Source: Paracentrotus lividus (taxonomy: Eukaryota; Echinodermata; Echinoidea; Camarodonta; Echinidae). From it: a DNA stretch of 64,000 nucleotides. The notes below the pieces were generated by a model that was not told where the DNA came from, made no database searches, and saw nothing but the letters and a program-made list of their open reading frames with translations. Each line of letters starts with the position of its first letter. Within the stretch, counting starts at the first letter, position 1. The stretch spans positions 33,645,018-33,709,017 of the forward strand of contig CALNVZ010003433.1 of the NCBI GenBank assembly GCA_940671915.1. Reading direction: 5' to 3'. Made by a program: the position numbers and the translations under genes. This document shows, piece after piece, positions 1 through 13,900 of this stretch.

Positions 1-3000
1 AAGAGAAAGGCTCTTTCTTTAAACAATCGTGTTACAATTCCATTTTTTAGATAACCATTTGTAAATCAAACAATGGTTTGGTATCGTTGGAGGTTTCTTT
101 CACATTATATATAGATATATCTAGGCACCCTTTGGATTGTTTTTTCAGAAGAATGCTGGCAAATTCTTTCTGGATTTTTGTTAATTCTGCCTGGAATACT
201 GCAGTGAAAGACCTTCATAGTTTGTCTCAGATGGGTTTGTATTATTTTTTTTTTTTATCTTTTTCTTTTTGAGGGGGTGGCAAGAGTGTTCCTTCAGTAA
301 AAAAAAAAAAAAAATGAACTGTAATGTAAAGACAATCAAAAGTTTTTGCCATGAAATAAGACAGATATGTTGTTAATATTCCTGAAATATACTTGTGGAC
401 AATTTGGCATCTAACAGTAATGTAGAACTGTTTACCTGCTCAGTTATTCAATTTCAATTTTCTTTTGGGGACACAAAATTGCCAAACCAAATTGGTATAT
501 ATGAAATATCATTGCCTGCTTAGAATAGAAAGGGGATGATTTTGAATAGATACTGAATGTAAGATATAAGACAGTTGCTTAAATACTAATCCTGACCAAA
601 TTTTTGATGTTATCTGAATCCCAAGGTTGAATTTGTATCAGATGCTGATGTTATCCTAAACCTACCCTGCTTCAATATCCCATAAATCAAGAGTATTATA
701 AATGTAAGAATGATTGGCCTTTTTATGTCCTTTGAAAAGAACCCAACCCCAATTGTTCTCCCAATCCATTTGTTATGTAATATAAAATATAAATTTAATC
801 ACTTTTTCTACATGTGACATCCCATTTAGACATAAACAAAAGAAAACTCTAATTTATGCATTATGAATGGAAGGTATGCAACTGTATATTCCAATGCCTC
901 ATCAATGATTATCATCATTAAACCCCCTTGATAAACGTTGCTTTCTTCTGGTCCAGAAACAGATTATATTCCAGATCATTAAACAGATAGTTAAGAAGGG
1001 ATTCAGTTGGTTTTTAATTGTGCAGGCAGGTTGGTTGTGGGTTAAACTATTGATGATGATCTTTAGTCTGTGTGGAAGCCGAAAATTGCATCCAAAGATT
1101 ATTTGTACCATGCAGGGTCCTGGTGCTTTATTTTATTTGAGAAAGTGTTAGTATTCATTTACTCAGGGTCATAGGATTCTAGTTGAATGAAATGATCTGC
1201 CAAAGAAGAAAAATGTAAGTACCAGAGGTTTTTGTGCACATAGACAACTATTGCACAGGAGCGTTTTTCTACAGAAAGCTGAATTTTACAAACGACACAA
1301 CTAAATATTCTGTATGATATGGATGTTTTTATAGTGCAATTGGACTATAGACGTGATTGTGCAAACACATGCAAGATTTTAAGATCAGTTGCAGTAGGGC
1401 CTTGTGACGTCGATACAACCTACCAGAAAACAAGAAATAATCATATGATCTTTACTTGATAAATCTTTTATGGTCAAGATTATAGGAGATTTAATCCTCC
1501 TTCCCATTTCTGTATTTGATGAAATGATAATTATTACAGATGGATTAACTTTTTTGTGATTGTCTCAAATCCTCCCGACATCTCACCCGTGAAGCAAAAA
1601 CTTATATCGACAATACAGTTTTTTTTTTAAAGCTGGATTTGTGCCTTTTTGAACATGTCAGTAAGTTGGAACTTAAAAGGACCTTATAGTAGACGTAGTT
1701 GTTGTCAATGTCTGTTCTATACTTGTAGTAGGGTATTAGATTGCATAGCAGCGAAGATTGGATTTAAATCCGGATCTTTAATATGCAATGTGAAACGGGA
1801 CAATATTTACGTTCTCTCTGACGTAATGTCGATAATGGTGTCTATATATGTTGGAATTGAAAATGGAATGTTTCCTTTAGTTTATTTTGATTGATGTTGA
1901 TGTATGTGTATATGAGTCAATATGTGTTAACAGTTCAAAGGGAGGCCGTGAGTCGATAGGGAACAGGGCGTGGCGGGTCGCTCGCGGAGCGATCCCTGCA
2001 ACGGAACTCGGTAGGATTATAATCCAAATCATGTTTAACAAATTTGATTGTCACAAGACAAACATTGTAACTGCAAAATGAGGAAACAAAAAAGTGAATA
2101 TAAATATTTATTCAAGATTTTGTGATATATCTTACTTAGTATGATGGATGTAGGTTGTATATCTGCTGCACTTCTTATGGCAGTGACGATACATTGATAA
2201 TTACAGATAAGTAGAATAGTATTATGATATATATAATGTATCTATCTTTAGCACGAACTGTATTTTGGAGATATGGTTATTATGTTTAGTACATATTCCC
2301 TAACATGTGTTGCATTTTTTTTCTATTCATGAAAATTGTATGATTATAGATGTCTTTTTTCTCTTTTCAGATGAACTTTTTCTTTGCAATTAGATAAATT
2401 TATATTATTGATATTATCATTATTATTGTTTGGTGTAACAATGTTTAATATATATTGCTATCTCCTAAATATATGTGCATATTTGTCTTGGAATATATAA
2501 AATCTCTTTTCTTTTTGTTGGAAGGCAATGTATCTAGTGTAATATTAATTTTCTTACAAGTATATCTGGCCAATGATGTCATTTGTAGCATTAGCTGTCA
2601 TATTCCCTTCTTTGATTGAGAATGAGTTTATTCTTGATTTTGTTTTTCAAACTTGCTTATATTGAAGATTGCTGCAAAAGAACATGAATTTGAGTTTATG
2701 GGGCTGCAGGAGCGGTTCCCAATTACATTACCTCTTGATTTGTGCACATGAGACTTTGAATCCCGCACTTGTCAAAGAAGCCTCTGTATCTGCTTATTGT
2801 AGATAGAAAAGATCGTGAATTTAAGAGTTAAGGAACTCGGTATTTGACTGCACAATGACAGGTTATGCACCCACAACGAAATAAGACTTGTACAATCTAT
2901 ATATTACTATTTGCAATGTAAACTTCTTTCTTGTTTTCTTCTCATTGGGAATGTACATATTTTTCAAATTGCACATACATGTAGATGTTTTTGAGTGCAA

Positions 3001-4852
3001 GAAAGGCATACCAGAGGAGAGCTGGTCACTTATGTAGAGAAATATGGTTATATGTAGTAGAATTGTTGGGTGCAAAAGGGTATATCTGCTGAATCGTCTG
3101 CTGGAAGGGCATCTCAAGGCATTTTTCTTTTGAGTTTTATTTCATGGTTTGTTACTCTATTTACTAGATCCTTCTATAAGCAACATTCATACTAGATGAG
3201 TTAAGCCCCCCCCCCCCAACTTCCATGTCATAGAATATTAATCAACTGCGACTTCCCCAGAAATATTCTTTTGATTCATTCATCAAATTGCAATCCTAGT
3301 TTTGTTATTCTTAGTACAAATTTGAGAAATTGAACCATGTGATATAAAGTTGTAAGTATTTCATGGTATCCTTGGTTTGTGCAGTGTTTCATGCATACTC
3401 AAAGCTTGAATTCTTCTCAAGATAGACAATGTACAAATGCATATCGACAGTTATGAAGTCATATATGTCAAGACTAGTAAAAAAACTTTCAAACCAGTCC
3501 CTCCCCCAGCTGATACGTAAGCACCCTTATAGAAATGGAGGAACGAAGCTCACAATGTTATTTTCCCTCTCCACTTTCCAGCAACTTGTGACCAGTATTC
3601 TATTGAACAATGTAAACATGATGTCTGTAAAGTTTAATGAAAAAAAGTGACAACTCCAACCCATGACCTATCTTTATGAACTGAATTTACACGAAACTCA
3701 AAGTTAGCTTTGGATTTTAATGTTCAGTGGAATACTGCCCGCATACTCTAGCAAACAGTAGCATTACTCTCGCAATTGAAAACTTCAAAAGAAAGATGCC
3801 TGAATGCCAGTGTACAGACAAGATAGATCTAGCGCCCTCTATAGTCTCCTGTTCATTTAATGGTTTAGATGGCATAGTATTACACAGGCCACTCCTGTTA
3901 TAATGAAGCACAGATACGAAATTTCATTTGAACAAGGCTTGTCAATCTGCAAATTTCAAACAATGCTTGTGCAAAACTGTATTCAATAATCGGTGAAAAA
4001 AGATTTCATTGGAAAAAGATAATTGGCCTCGGTCCTGCACTTGTCGTTATAACAGGAGTGTACTGCACTAGGAGTGATACATGTATAACTATTTTTAATT
4101 GCTGTGTGTCTCCGAGAATTATATAAAGAGCACTACTGAAATAATGCCATATTCAACTCCCCTTTATGTTTGGATCAAATTATCAAGAGTTTCACGAAAT
4201 ACCCAGTTATTATGTTCTCAAAGTTATTTTATTAAACAGAAATATATCCTTTCAATGAATGCTGCTTTTTTTTTTTAGACATGCAACTGAACGGTTGGGA
4301 TGGACGAACCAAGGAGAAATTTAAAGAACAAATCACAGAATTAGATAGGAAGGGATCATATGTATATGTTCAAGGTTTTTTCGTAGGAATTATTGGGTAC
4401 AGAATTGAAATTGATAAAAGTGAGAAACGGTGCACTAGTCTATGTAGTCACATGTAGATGCTCGTTATAACCGATACATTACATTTTAACGTACATTACA
4501 CCGGAGAGAGAGAGAACATTCTCTTTTCTGGGCATTAATTAAATACATTTGGCATTATTAATGTTGAATAAATAACAGACTAGATTTTCCAAAAGGAAAT
4601 AATAGTAAGATGCTTGATCTCTAAGAGAACTCTTTGATTCTAGTTGTTTAAGTTTCCATTTGGTGTCTAACTTGATTTCTTTTCTTTATGAGTAAAGCAA
4701 GGACTATTCAGCACCCTTCAGTTAAAAAACTCTCTTTTAAGATCTGATTGATTAGTTATGAGCCATTTATTGAATATAACTGGAAATAAATGTGCAATTT
4801 GACTACACTCTTTAATGTCAGTTTGTTTTTATTTGTGTGTTTGTTTTCCAGT

Positions 4853-4958
4853 GCCCATATTCATAAAACCTTACTAAAGCTAGTTGTCAAGTAATTGCAT
4901 AGGGAGCAGTACACATTTAGGTGATAACTAGGCCTATGAAGGTTTTATGAATATGGGC
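4853..4958. mobile_element. Short foldback MITE
   Basis: About 106 bp bounded by 20 bp inverted ends starting GCCCATATTCATAAAACCTT, with the exact complement at the right end. There is no internal coding. No clear target-site duplication. Confidence 0.65.
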
Positions 4959-5081
4959 CTAGAAGATTGAAGATCCCCTTTAAAATACATAATGATTGAA
5001 TGTCAGACATGTAATTTAAAACACTGAGATTGCAAACTGTTGACTGTTGAGACAATTTTTTTTTTCATTAGTAAAACACAT

Positions 5082-5087
5082 TTTATT
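5082..5087 (-). promoter_or_regulatory. Possible polyadenylation signal AATAAA
   Basis: The first AATAAA on the minus strand below the ceramidase stop lies about 940 nt away. This would give a 3' UTR of roughly 1 kb. No transcript evidence. Confidence 0.25.
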
Positions 5088-5494
5088 AAAATAGTTCTTA
5101 TTTTATGTTAATATTACATTTTTCATTGAGTTGCACTGAATTTGTATATGATTACTTTAGTTCTTTATATGGAATATCTTAACACGAATCTGAAAATGTG
5201 AAAATCAGCACATGATCAGTTGACGTCTTTAATTGTACTGATGTTTTATATTATTTACATGTAGAAAAATATTTCAAAAACTACTGTATCATTTCATCTG
5301 GCATACACAACTATATTATATTTTTCATCAAATTAGAGAGGCAGGCCTCATTTCTGAAATATTCACAAGATATTAGAAGTATAATTTTGACAAATCTAGA
5401 ATATAGTTACTTTTTAGCAGTAGATGTGGAATTCAAAGAAAAGATTTAGTGCAACTTATGCATAAAATAATACAAGTGATGAATGGGCCCTTAC

Positions 5495-5638
5495 GGCCAC
5501 CCCACACTATACGACTTCCGGTTGCACAACTGACCGGCTTTGGGTCTGAAATAAAAAAGCCTGTATATTTTGCACAGGCTGTTATATTTTGGATCCAAAA
5601 TTGGTCAGTCCTGCGACCGAAAGTCGTAAAGTGTGGCC
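5495..5638. mobile_element. Imperfect foldback MITE
   Basis: About 144 bp whose ends (GGCCAC...CACTATACGACTT and AAGTCGTAAAGTGTGGCC) and next inner blocks (GGTTGCACAACTGACC against GGTCAGTCCTGCGACC) pair as an inverted repeat. Confidence 0.55.
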
Positions 5639-6024
5639 TTTAGAAACGATTCTGAATGACAAAGGCTGTCAAGAGTTTATGTATTGTATCTGCCGTTATT
5701 TTCACTAAAAGATATTTGGCGATTGACAGCTCATTGCGCATATTGACATGTCTTTACTTCCATGTGTTTTGACTTGTACACTACAATGTTTACATGTGGT
5801 ATTGAATCAGTATTTGTTCTCTGACATGCCAAATTTGTGGGAATAAAATCCATCATGAAAATAACAACTTATACAGACATGTAGATAAAAGTCTTGCAAA
5901 GTTAGGCATGAAATAAGGAAAATGATAACGTTAAAGGAAATTTGCAACTTTGCGGAGGCTTGCAAAAATATGAGCTGAGGGGAACTTCAAATGATAAAGA
6001 CACTCCATATTATGCTATGGGTTA

Positions 6025-6223
6025 CTAAGATCGTGTATAGTCCTTAGAAACAACCTCAAAGGTTGAGGACACTCCGTCGTATTCTAGAGGTATCGCTGTA
6101 AGTCTGCTGAAGCCCTTATGGTAGAGACGATACTCTCCTATTTGCTGATCCTCCGGGATCTCCCAATAGACGGTAGCCTTGTTGGGCAGGACAGCTCCCG
6201 TTTGATCTGTCTGCCAGTAGAAT
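6025..6223 (-). CDS. ASAH2: Neutral ceramidase exon 17 (C-terminus, stop)
   Basis: 199 nt, phase 2 in, acceptor TCCTAG|ATT, ending at TAG (6027-6025). After the split Arg it encodes FYWQTDQTGAVLPNKATVYW, then the EIPEDQQIGEYRLYHKGF and STFEVVS segments and the tail KDYTRS. It matches the human [20 protein letters not shown]...FEVVTI end of the immunoglobulin-like domain, a few residues longer. Confidence 0.95.
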
Positions 6224-9200
6224 CTAGGATGATTATATAATAATGATATAATAATAGATATAATAATGAAATATCTCAATGGTATCTACAATAAGATAAA
6301 AATATAATAAATACAAGAAAACTTTTATTTCAATACAAATAATTACAAGTCATATAAAATAAATAATTACAATAGCAAAATACTTCTATTAATAATCAAG
6401 AAAAATAGTTATAATCATGATTATAATCATACAATGATATAAAACATAGTAACAAAAATTGAACAAATTGCAATAAATATCATGATTGATCAAAAAGTTA
6501 AAACTTTCATATTATTATTATCATTATCAAGGTGAAAAATGACTGAAACCTCAATAAGATTTTTTCATTGTCAGCAATCAAACCTTTCTAACTTAATGAA
6601 TACCTTTATGAATTAATTTCATTCAATTCATTTAAATTTAATAAATTCCTAAGTTGTGCACAAACCTTGTGCACCAATCGTTGTCGGTAAAGACCGTTTC
6701 CCACTGCAGTCCTGAGCCAGGTCGCTGAACTTCAAGAAAAGTGTCCTCCAACTGTATAACAGGAATGAGCAAGACAATAAACCTATCAGGATCATAGTAG
6801 TGTAGTGATACTAATGATTCATATTTTTATACCGAGTAATGATGATAATACTAGTTCCTATTTATATAGCACCCAATAAGTAATAATTTCACCTCCAAAA
6901 CAAGGTTCTGAGGGCATGAAGTAGAATTGTAGTAGTCTAGTGGTTGTATCACTTGACTGAGATACAAAGGTTATGGGTTCAATGCCCAGCCTGGCACTTA
7001 ATCCTTGAGCAAGGCATTTTGTCTACATGCTTCACCTCACCCAGGTAGGATTCTTTGAAAATTTGTCACCCATGATTTAATCCAATGACTGGGGTCATAA
7101 TTATATAATATTGACTGGCCTTGAGGGAGATACCGCAGATATTTCCCAAACAAGTCTCATATTGCCTCGAGTCGAAGACGAGGGCAATATGGGTCTTGTG
7201 AGGGAAATATAGGAGGTATCACCCGAAGGTAAAGCCAGTCAATATTATCATTATTACCTGTTCACCTAAATCAGCCACATTAGACAATTCAGGTATTTCA
7301 GGTATTCTGAGCTGAACCATTGTGACGTAATTATTATGGCACGTAAAGTTGTTTCATGATGGTAAACTATTGTGACGTATAATGTTTCTGTGCATATCCT
7401 TTGTCTTACTCTTTTTATTTCAACGCGCATCATCTTACAATTACGCGTAGGACCCCCTACATCTTCATATCAAGTGCCCGGATGTGAGACCGTGGAAAAT
7501 GCAAAGGTATATCTTGCGTCGTCTCTGCATGCAGAGTCAGTACGCGCAGAGAGACAGAGCAAAATACAAATAAGATACCTATTCCATTTCCGATATTCAT
7601 AAAATCTAGGGCACTACGGTTTTGTAAATGTCCAGCTCAGATGTCTGATACGGGTAATAATATGTTGTGATCAGTTCCTATTTGAAAATTTTTTATACGT
7701 GTATGAGACAGAATATTATTATTATCATTATTACAGTATAGAAAGACAAAAAGAACCATAAGATATGGAAGAAAGGGTAATAAAAAATGGTAGAAAAATA
7801 TGAGATTACATTGTTTAGATCAGAACCACAAGACCTACATTCAAGTCCTCATATTGTACATACATGTATGTATAATATAACTATCACTTTTTGTAGGGGA
7901 GAGCTTGTGGCAAATGAATAGGGAAAGTTTCTATTCTATCATTTGCCTGAAAGCACTCGCGGGATATATTAGTAAAACTGTGCACATAATAGCTGATAAC
8001 AATGGATATGCACAGCAACAATGTATATTATAATAGCAACAAAAACATGTTAAAAGATAAAACCAGCTAAGGGTAGGTTCTCGATCTAGGGGTCTGTTTG
8101 CTACAATGAATAATGAATGCTCTATCATACAATATTACTGGACTATATGAACTATGAACTATATGAATAATAAATTATCCCTCGTGCAAGTCTATTTCAC
8201 CTTGCCCTACAGCCTTGGTGAATCAAACATGCACTCAGGAAGATTTAGTATGTGTTGTACATGTAATTCAGTATAGTGTATTCTAGATTACCAATTATTT
8301 AATATAAATTTACAAAGATTGTCTCAATAACAATTCAGAAAGTTTTGCTTTAACTCCCAGTATGTCAGGGTTTTTTTTTAACCACACAGGAATTGACATT
8401 GCAACATTTACTGCTATAGGCAGAGGGACATCTCTGGTCCATGGAGTAGACATAATGAATAAAAAAACAAATGCAGATTGTTAGATTGAATAATAAAATA
8501 AAAGTATACATTTCAATCCAAGTGGGTTTTTGCCTATTTTGCTTTATGTTAGAACATGGACTGATTAGGGCTTAACCCTATTCAGACTGGCATCTTCAAG
8601 AGGAGATTTTGACTGGGGGGGGTCAATTTGACCCCCCCCTGAGATCTCGGCCGCGGATGGTCCGATTACCGTGAAATTTTGCACGAACGTCGCTGCACAT
8701 GTAAAGGGTGTCGCTGATATGTTTTTTTTGAAAAAAAAATTCACATATTTAATTTATGCTAATTTATGCACACTCACGTATGCAAATTAGATGCTTTTTT
8801 ATTGAAATCGTTAATATTTCATTAATAAATATAGTTATGAAGCCCAAATTTTTTCTAAAAGTTGCTGAGTAGCATAGACAACAGTATGGAATTGACAAAT
8901 TCAGAAATTTCAAATTAATTCTTTTGTATTCTATTGTTTTATGAATTTCTTATGTATTCTATTGTTTTTATTTCTTATGTATTTCTTTGTTTTTGTAATT
9001 TTTTATGCTTGAGAAATGTATTTTGATCAATATAAAGACCAATTTAATTAATCAAAAGGCTCAGAAGACACAATTATCAGTGTTATAAAGCAATTTAGAA
9101 AAAAGCAGTATTTTGTACACAAACGCATGCAAAATGACGATTTTCGTTCAATTTTGGCCTGACATGCGATTACATAATGTTGCGTAATGCAACAACGGAG

Positions 9201-9986
9201 TGTCCGATTTTTTCGAACTTGGTGTCAAAAGTTGCGGGACACTTGAAAGAAAAAAGTCATAAAGCGCCGGGTTGCGATTCGCAGCGGTTGCGCAGCAGTC
9301 GCGGATTTTGTTCAGGGGGGGTCAAATTGACCCCCCCCCAGTCTGAATAGGGTTAAAAGTCCCAATTAGTAATAGAACTGGGCCTTGTTGCTAGAAAGAT
9401 ATATGTCATGATTTAAGACGCAAATCATGACATTAACCCAAGAATCATCATGCAAATTTGTTGCTCGAAACTTTATGTTGGAAATCATGTAATAAAATAA
9501 TGACATAACTCCCCTATTCCTATCATGACATGAAGTTGCTAGCAACAAGTCCCAGATAGATTTGTATAAATGTACATTATACACTGTATACATAGCTTAC
9601 CATTCCCAGTGTGTTCTGTCTAGGATTACCAGCCCAGAATGTTGCGGTTACTACAGAGCCCTGGAAGGAGATAGGTACATGGAAGGGGAAAAAAAATAAA
9701 AATGTATTTTTTTTTTATAATTTGTGCAAGAAAAATTCTTTGTTCTTTAATTATATTTCAATTACATTTTCATCTCCTTTCCTTAATTTTCTTCAAACTC
9801 TTGTTCCCTTTGTATGTATTTCGAGTATACTATATATATATATATAGCAAGTGATTACTTTATTACCTTAACTATTATCATCATAATCTTACTTTCATCA
9901 TCAAGATCAACATCATTATCAACATCATAATTATAATCTTCACCACCATCATCACCTTCTTTATAATTATCATCAATCATCATCAC

Positions 9987-10024
<38 letters not shown>

Positions 10025-10880
10025 CCAATATCATCATCTTAATCATTACCACCATCATACTCTTCATCATCACAACTGTTATCATCAACATCCCCACTAT
10101 CATTTTCAGCATCACTGTCACGGTCATCATCATCACCACCACCATCATTATCACCACCACCATCACCACCACCACCACCACCTCTACCACCCCCACCATC
10201 ATCACCACCACCACCACCACCACCACTAACAACACCATCATCATCATCATGCATCTTACCTGTCTATATTTTGGGTCCACATCAATGTAAACATCACCAG
10301 CCCTGGTGCCAATAGGAAACACATCACGATCCGTACCCGTCTGGAGACCACGTTGATCGTTGAGTAGGTCTGGAGGACTGGGTCCTGGACTAACAGGATT
10401 CTCCTGCAAATGAGATAAATGGTTTGAACACTTTAGAAAGGCCTTAGGTTCAAGCCTACACATGGTACCAGCATTCAAGTGATAAGGACTTGGTCACGAG
10501 GTAACACTAATTGTCAACTCTCGGCATCAGCATACAAACAGTTGTGGAGCGGACCCAAGTTCGAAACCCAGTCAACCCGGATGGTGACGTTAAAGGTCAG
10601 TCCCAGATGTAAATAATCATATCTGATTGATACACTTCTGTCAAAACCCAACATCCCTCCCCCATACTCCAAGGTCATGGCGACTAGTAGTGGTGCATGT
10701 ATATTGTAATCGAAAGTGTCTAGAAGCTTAAATTATTATATAGTGTAACATTATTGTTCTAACTCTAAAATCTAAACTCTTTTATACAGAAGCGAACTGA
10801 GACTCAAATGGGTGTAATGCACTATATAAGAACTGAAGAATTTTATGGTGATAATGGTGATGATGATGGTGATGATGATA

Positions 10881-10936
<56 letters not shown>

Positions 10937-13900
10937 GATGATGATAATGATGGTGATGATGATGATGATGGTTATGATGATGATGATGATGATGATGATG
11001 ATGCTGATGATGAATATCATAAAATATTATTGTAATTTACAAAGTTAATCGGCAAAAACATTTTTTTAAAAATTCAAACAGCAATGTTCTACTACCACTA
11101 CATTTATGAAAATAATATGTTATGATAATAACACTTCTAATTATAAATTATGCTTAATACACAATGTACAGCACTACGGTAATTAAATTTATTTCAAAAT
11201 ACAACTTTTCAAATTAAATAAGCTACCTATTAACTCACCTGAACCATATTATCTGTTAACATTCTATATTGTTGGATATAAGCCTGCATGGTGTTTGGTC
11301 CATAGATAGTGGATGCTCCTTCATACCGCTGGATCTAAAATAAATATCATACACACTCCATTAAAGATTGAAGTTACATCTAAAAATTGCAGTGCTGACA
11401 AATAGATGACATACAATGTAAAATTACATGCCAGCTCAAAACCTACTTATAAGTTGCCAGAAATTTGTTCATGTATATTCTGAAACGAGAGATTCCAAGC
11501 TTTCCAAATGATATCAAACAATTGTAGTTTACTAAATAATAATTATAATGGTGGCAAGTTATATATCGCTCAGGTCTACAGCATATGACACTTCAACAGT
11601 TTTACCCTAGCCCTAGCTGAGCAGCCAAATATGTAGTGCTTTAGCATGTTGGGTATCCTTTAGCACGTGGGTGGTGTTTCACCAAGTCATTCTTAAAGAT
11701 ACAAACGACTTTACAAACGACTGGAACATGTTCTTGGCTGCTATACTAATCACATGCTTTATAATTAGTGCAAGAATTTATCACCGGTCATTCGTAACTT
11801 TAATACGCACAACTTGTTAAACACAGCCATGGTTGAGTAAAAACAAGATGCTCAAAACCAAGCCAATTACCTTGTTATGATGAAATCTTGCTCAAATGAA
11901 CACATGACCATGGACACACAGATATTACGTGCATATGTTTAAATCTTTACGTGCCGAATGCATGATACGTAGCCTACTGTTCGGTGCCATACTCATGCTT
12001 GCTAGCCTACTTTTGACTGCTTAATCCATGCTTTGTTTCCTACCCTCCCCTGCTTCGTGCATGATTGTTCACATTCGGAATAACGTTGATTGATTACGCC
12101 GATTCCTTTGTTCTGCGCACTGCACACTCACAGGTTAATCCGCTTTATTCTGCGGCAGGTACATCCAGTTTTTAATTGGCCAATTTCATCTTTACACAGT
12201 TTACATTAAACTTGTTTTGAGTAATTTAATGTGTTTGTCAACATTTTGATAGGACCTAGTGCACAAATAATCGCACGCAATAAAAAAACAAATTCATGCC
12301 CTGGAACAATGCAAGTTTAGATAAATGACCTCTTATTTTTAAAAACCGAATTTTGGTGTGACTTTAGAGACAAATAAGAATGCCACATATTTTAAGTACA
12401 ACATTGTTGTCGAAAGTTCTTTTAAAAAAAGTTATGAGGAAGTATTGACTGTCATATTTAAGTACAAGGGGGGAAAAAACTTGGCAGTGGGGGATATAGA
12501 CCCTGGCATGTACGGATTACCAGTGGCGCAGAGGGGTTGGGGCAGGATGGCACTTAAGGAGTTAAAATCTTGACTTTGCAAACTTCCTTGTTGCATCAGT
12601 GCTCCTTATAATAAGAGTTGACTGTAATTTTGAATGATTATTCTAGAATAGAAGTGACATACCTCATACTCCTCTGGTGTTGTGATGTAATGTGTGTAGG
12701 TATTAGAGAGTCCTGTGATTACAACGTGACTGTCCGTTACTCCAGACGATTCTAGAATCTGAAAGAGGGATAAATCAACAAATTATGACATTCTTCACAA
12801 ATTTGACAAGATTGCATTTTTATGCTAAGATTTCAGATATTTGGAGTTTCTTTGAAAATGCATAGGGAAATTATAGAACTACCCCTAGGACAACCAATCA
12901 TTCATATATTTGTACCCAGGACAACCACCCTGGGTCAACTACCCCCACAGGACAATGACCAGTCATTGGAGGTACATGTAGGTGTCATAGTCGGTAGTTT
13001 TTTGTCCAATGGCATGAGCATTGTCCTAGGGGTAGGGTGTTGTCCGAAGGCTATGGCATTGTCCTTAGATTAAGTCATCTTTAAGAATTGTTGTCCGAGT
13101 TGGTAGTTTTCCTAGGGGTTGGGGGATGTCCTATTAGATATTTGTCCTTGTTGGTAGTTGTCCTAGGTGGTAGTTCCCAAGGGGAGTATTTGTTTCATGG
13201 GATGGGAATGAGAAATTACCCAGCATAACATAATGTTTGCCTTCACAGCCCTATGTCTCCTCAATTCCTCATCTTTATCCCTAACCCTGCATCCTGCCAT
13301 CATAGAAAACTCTTGTAATGCTGCTATGATGAATAGCTTGCAGATAAGGATGATCACTAGAGTATCAATGATAAAATGGTAGATACATTATACCAGGAAC
13401 CCTACATGTACGTCTACTCACTTCTTGAACATTATCCCTGCTCCTACGTCCTGAAATTGTAAAGGATTTTCCTGGGACCACGACAACGACAATGAAGAGC
13501 TCACCAGTACACAGCATCTGAGTATCAACAATGTCTGGGTAGATCATACATACACAATGAACCCTAGGGCTGACTTCAAACCCTGTTCTACTCACCTCCT
13601 GGACATTATCCCGGACCCTACGTCCTGCCATCGTAGAGAACTCTCCTGGTGCTGCTACGATGAAGAGCTCACCGATACGCAACATCTGAGTATCTACAAT
13701 CTCTGGATGCCATTGCCAGGGTGTGAATACCTGTAAAGACAATGGTTTGAGTGTTACCACATGACACAACAGGACAGTGGTGATACTGTCCAGGGGTACT
13801 GGGTTTTTGGTGCCAATAAGGCACCAGCACCATGTAATAGGTAAAATCATATACTTACTTTTCCTGAGGGTAGTAAAACTAGTTTAGAAAAGTTGTATTC

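Larger units (their letters stand above)
1..6024. other. 3' flank of the ceramidase gene
   Basis: AT-rich DNA without a convincing gene on either strand; the longest open frames are under 85 codons and lack coding character. It holds short poly-A/T runs, a poly-C run near 3207, two short inverted-repeat elements (listed), and a pair of inverted CACTCCTGTTATAA words at about 3890 and 4047. A GC-richer patch at 1935-2015 was not recognised. Confidence 0.6.
6224..9600. other. Introns 16 and 15 (exon 16 lies between)
   Basis: Non-coding DNA around exon 16 (6666-6751). Intron 16 is AT-rich with nothing else visible. Intron 15 carries the SINE, the 144 bp foldback and the TTAA element, plus a short CpG-bearing stretch near 7420-7570 that was not recognised. 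Confidence 0.7.

Noticed and set aside
9855..10478. 207-codon minus-strand open frame
   Set aside because: Only its first part overlaps exon 14; the rest is a Met/Val run from the trinucleotide repeat beyond the splice donor.
10772..11048. Poly-Asp, poly-Met and poly-Ile open frames
   Set aside because: All come from the (GAT)n microsatellite read in different frames.
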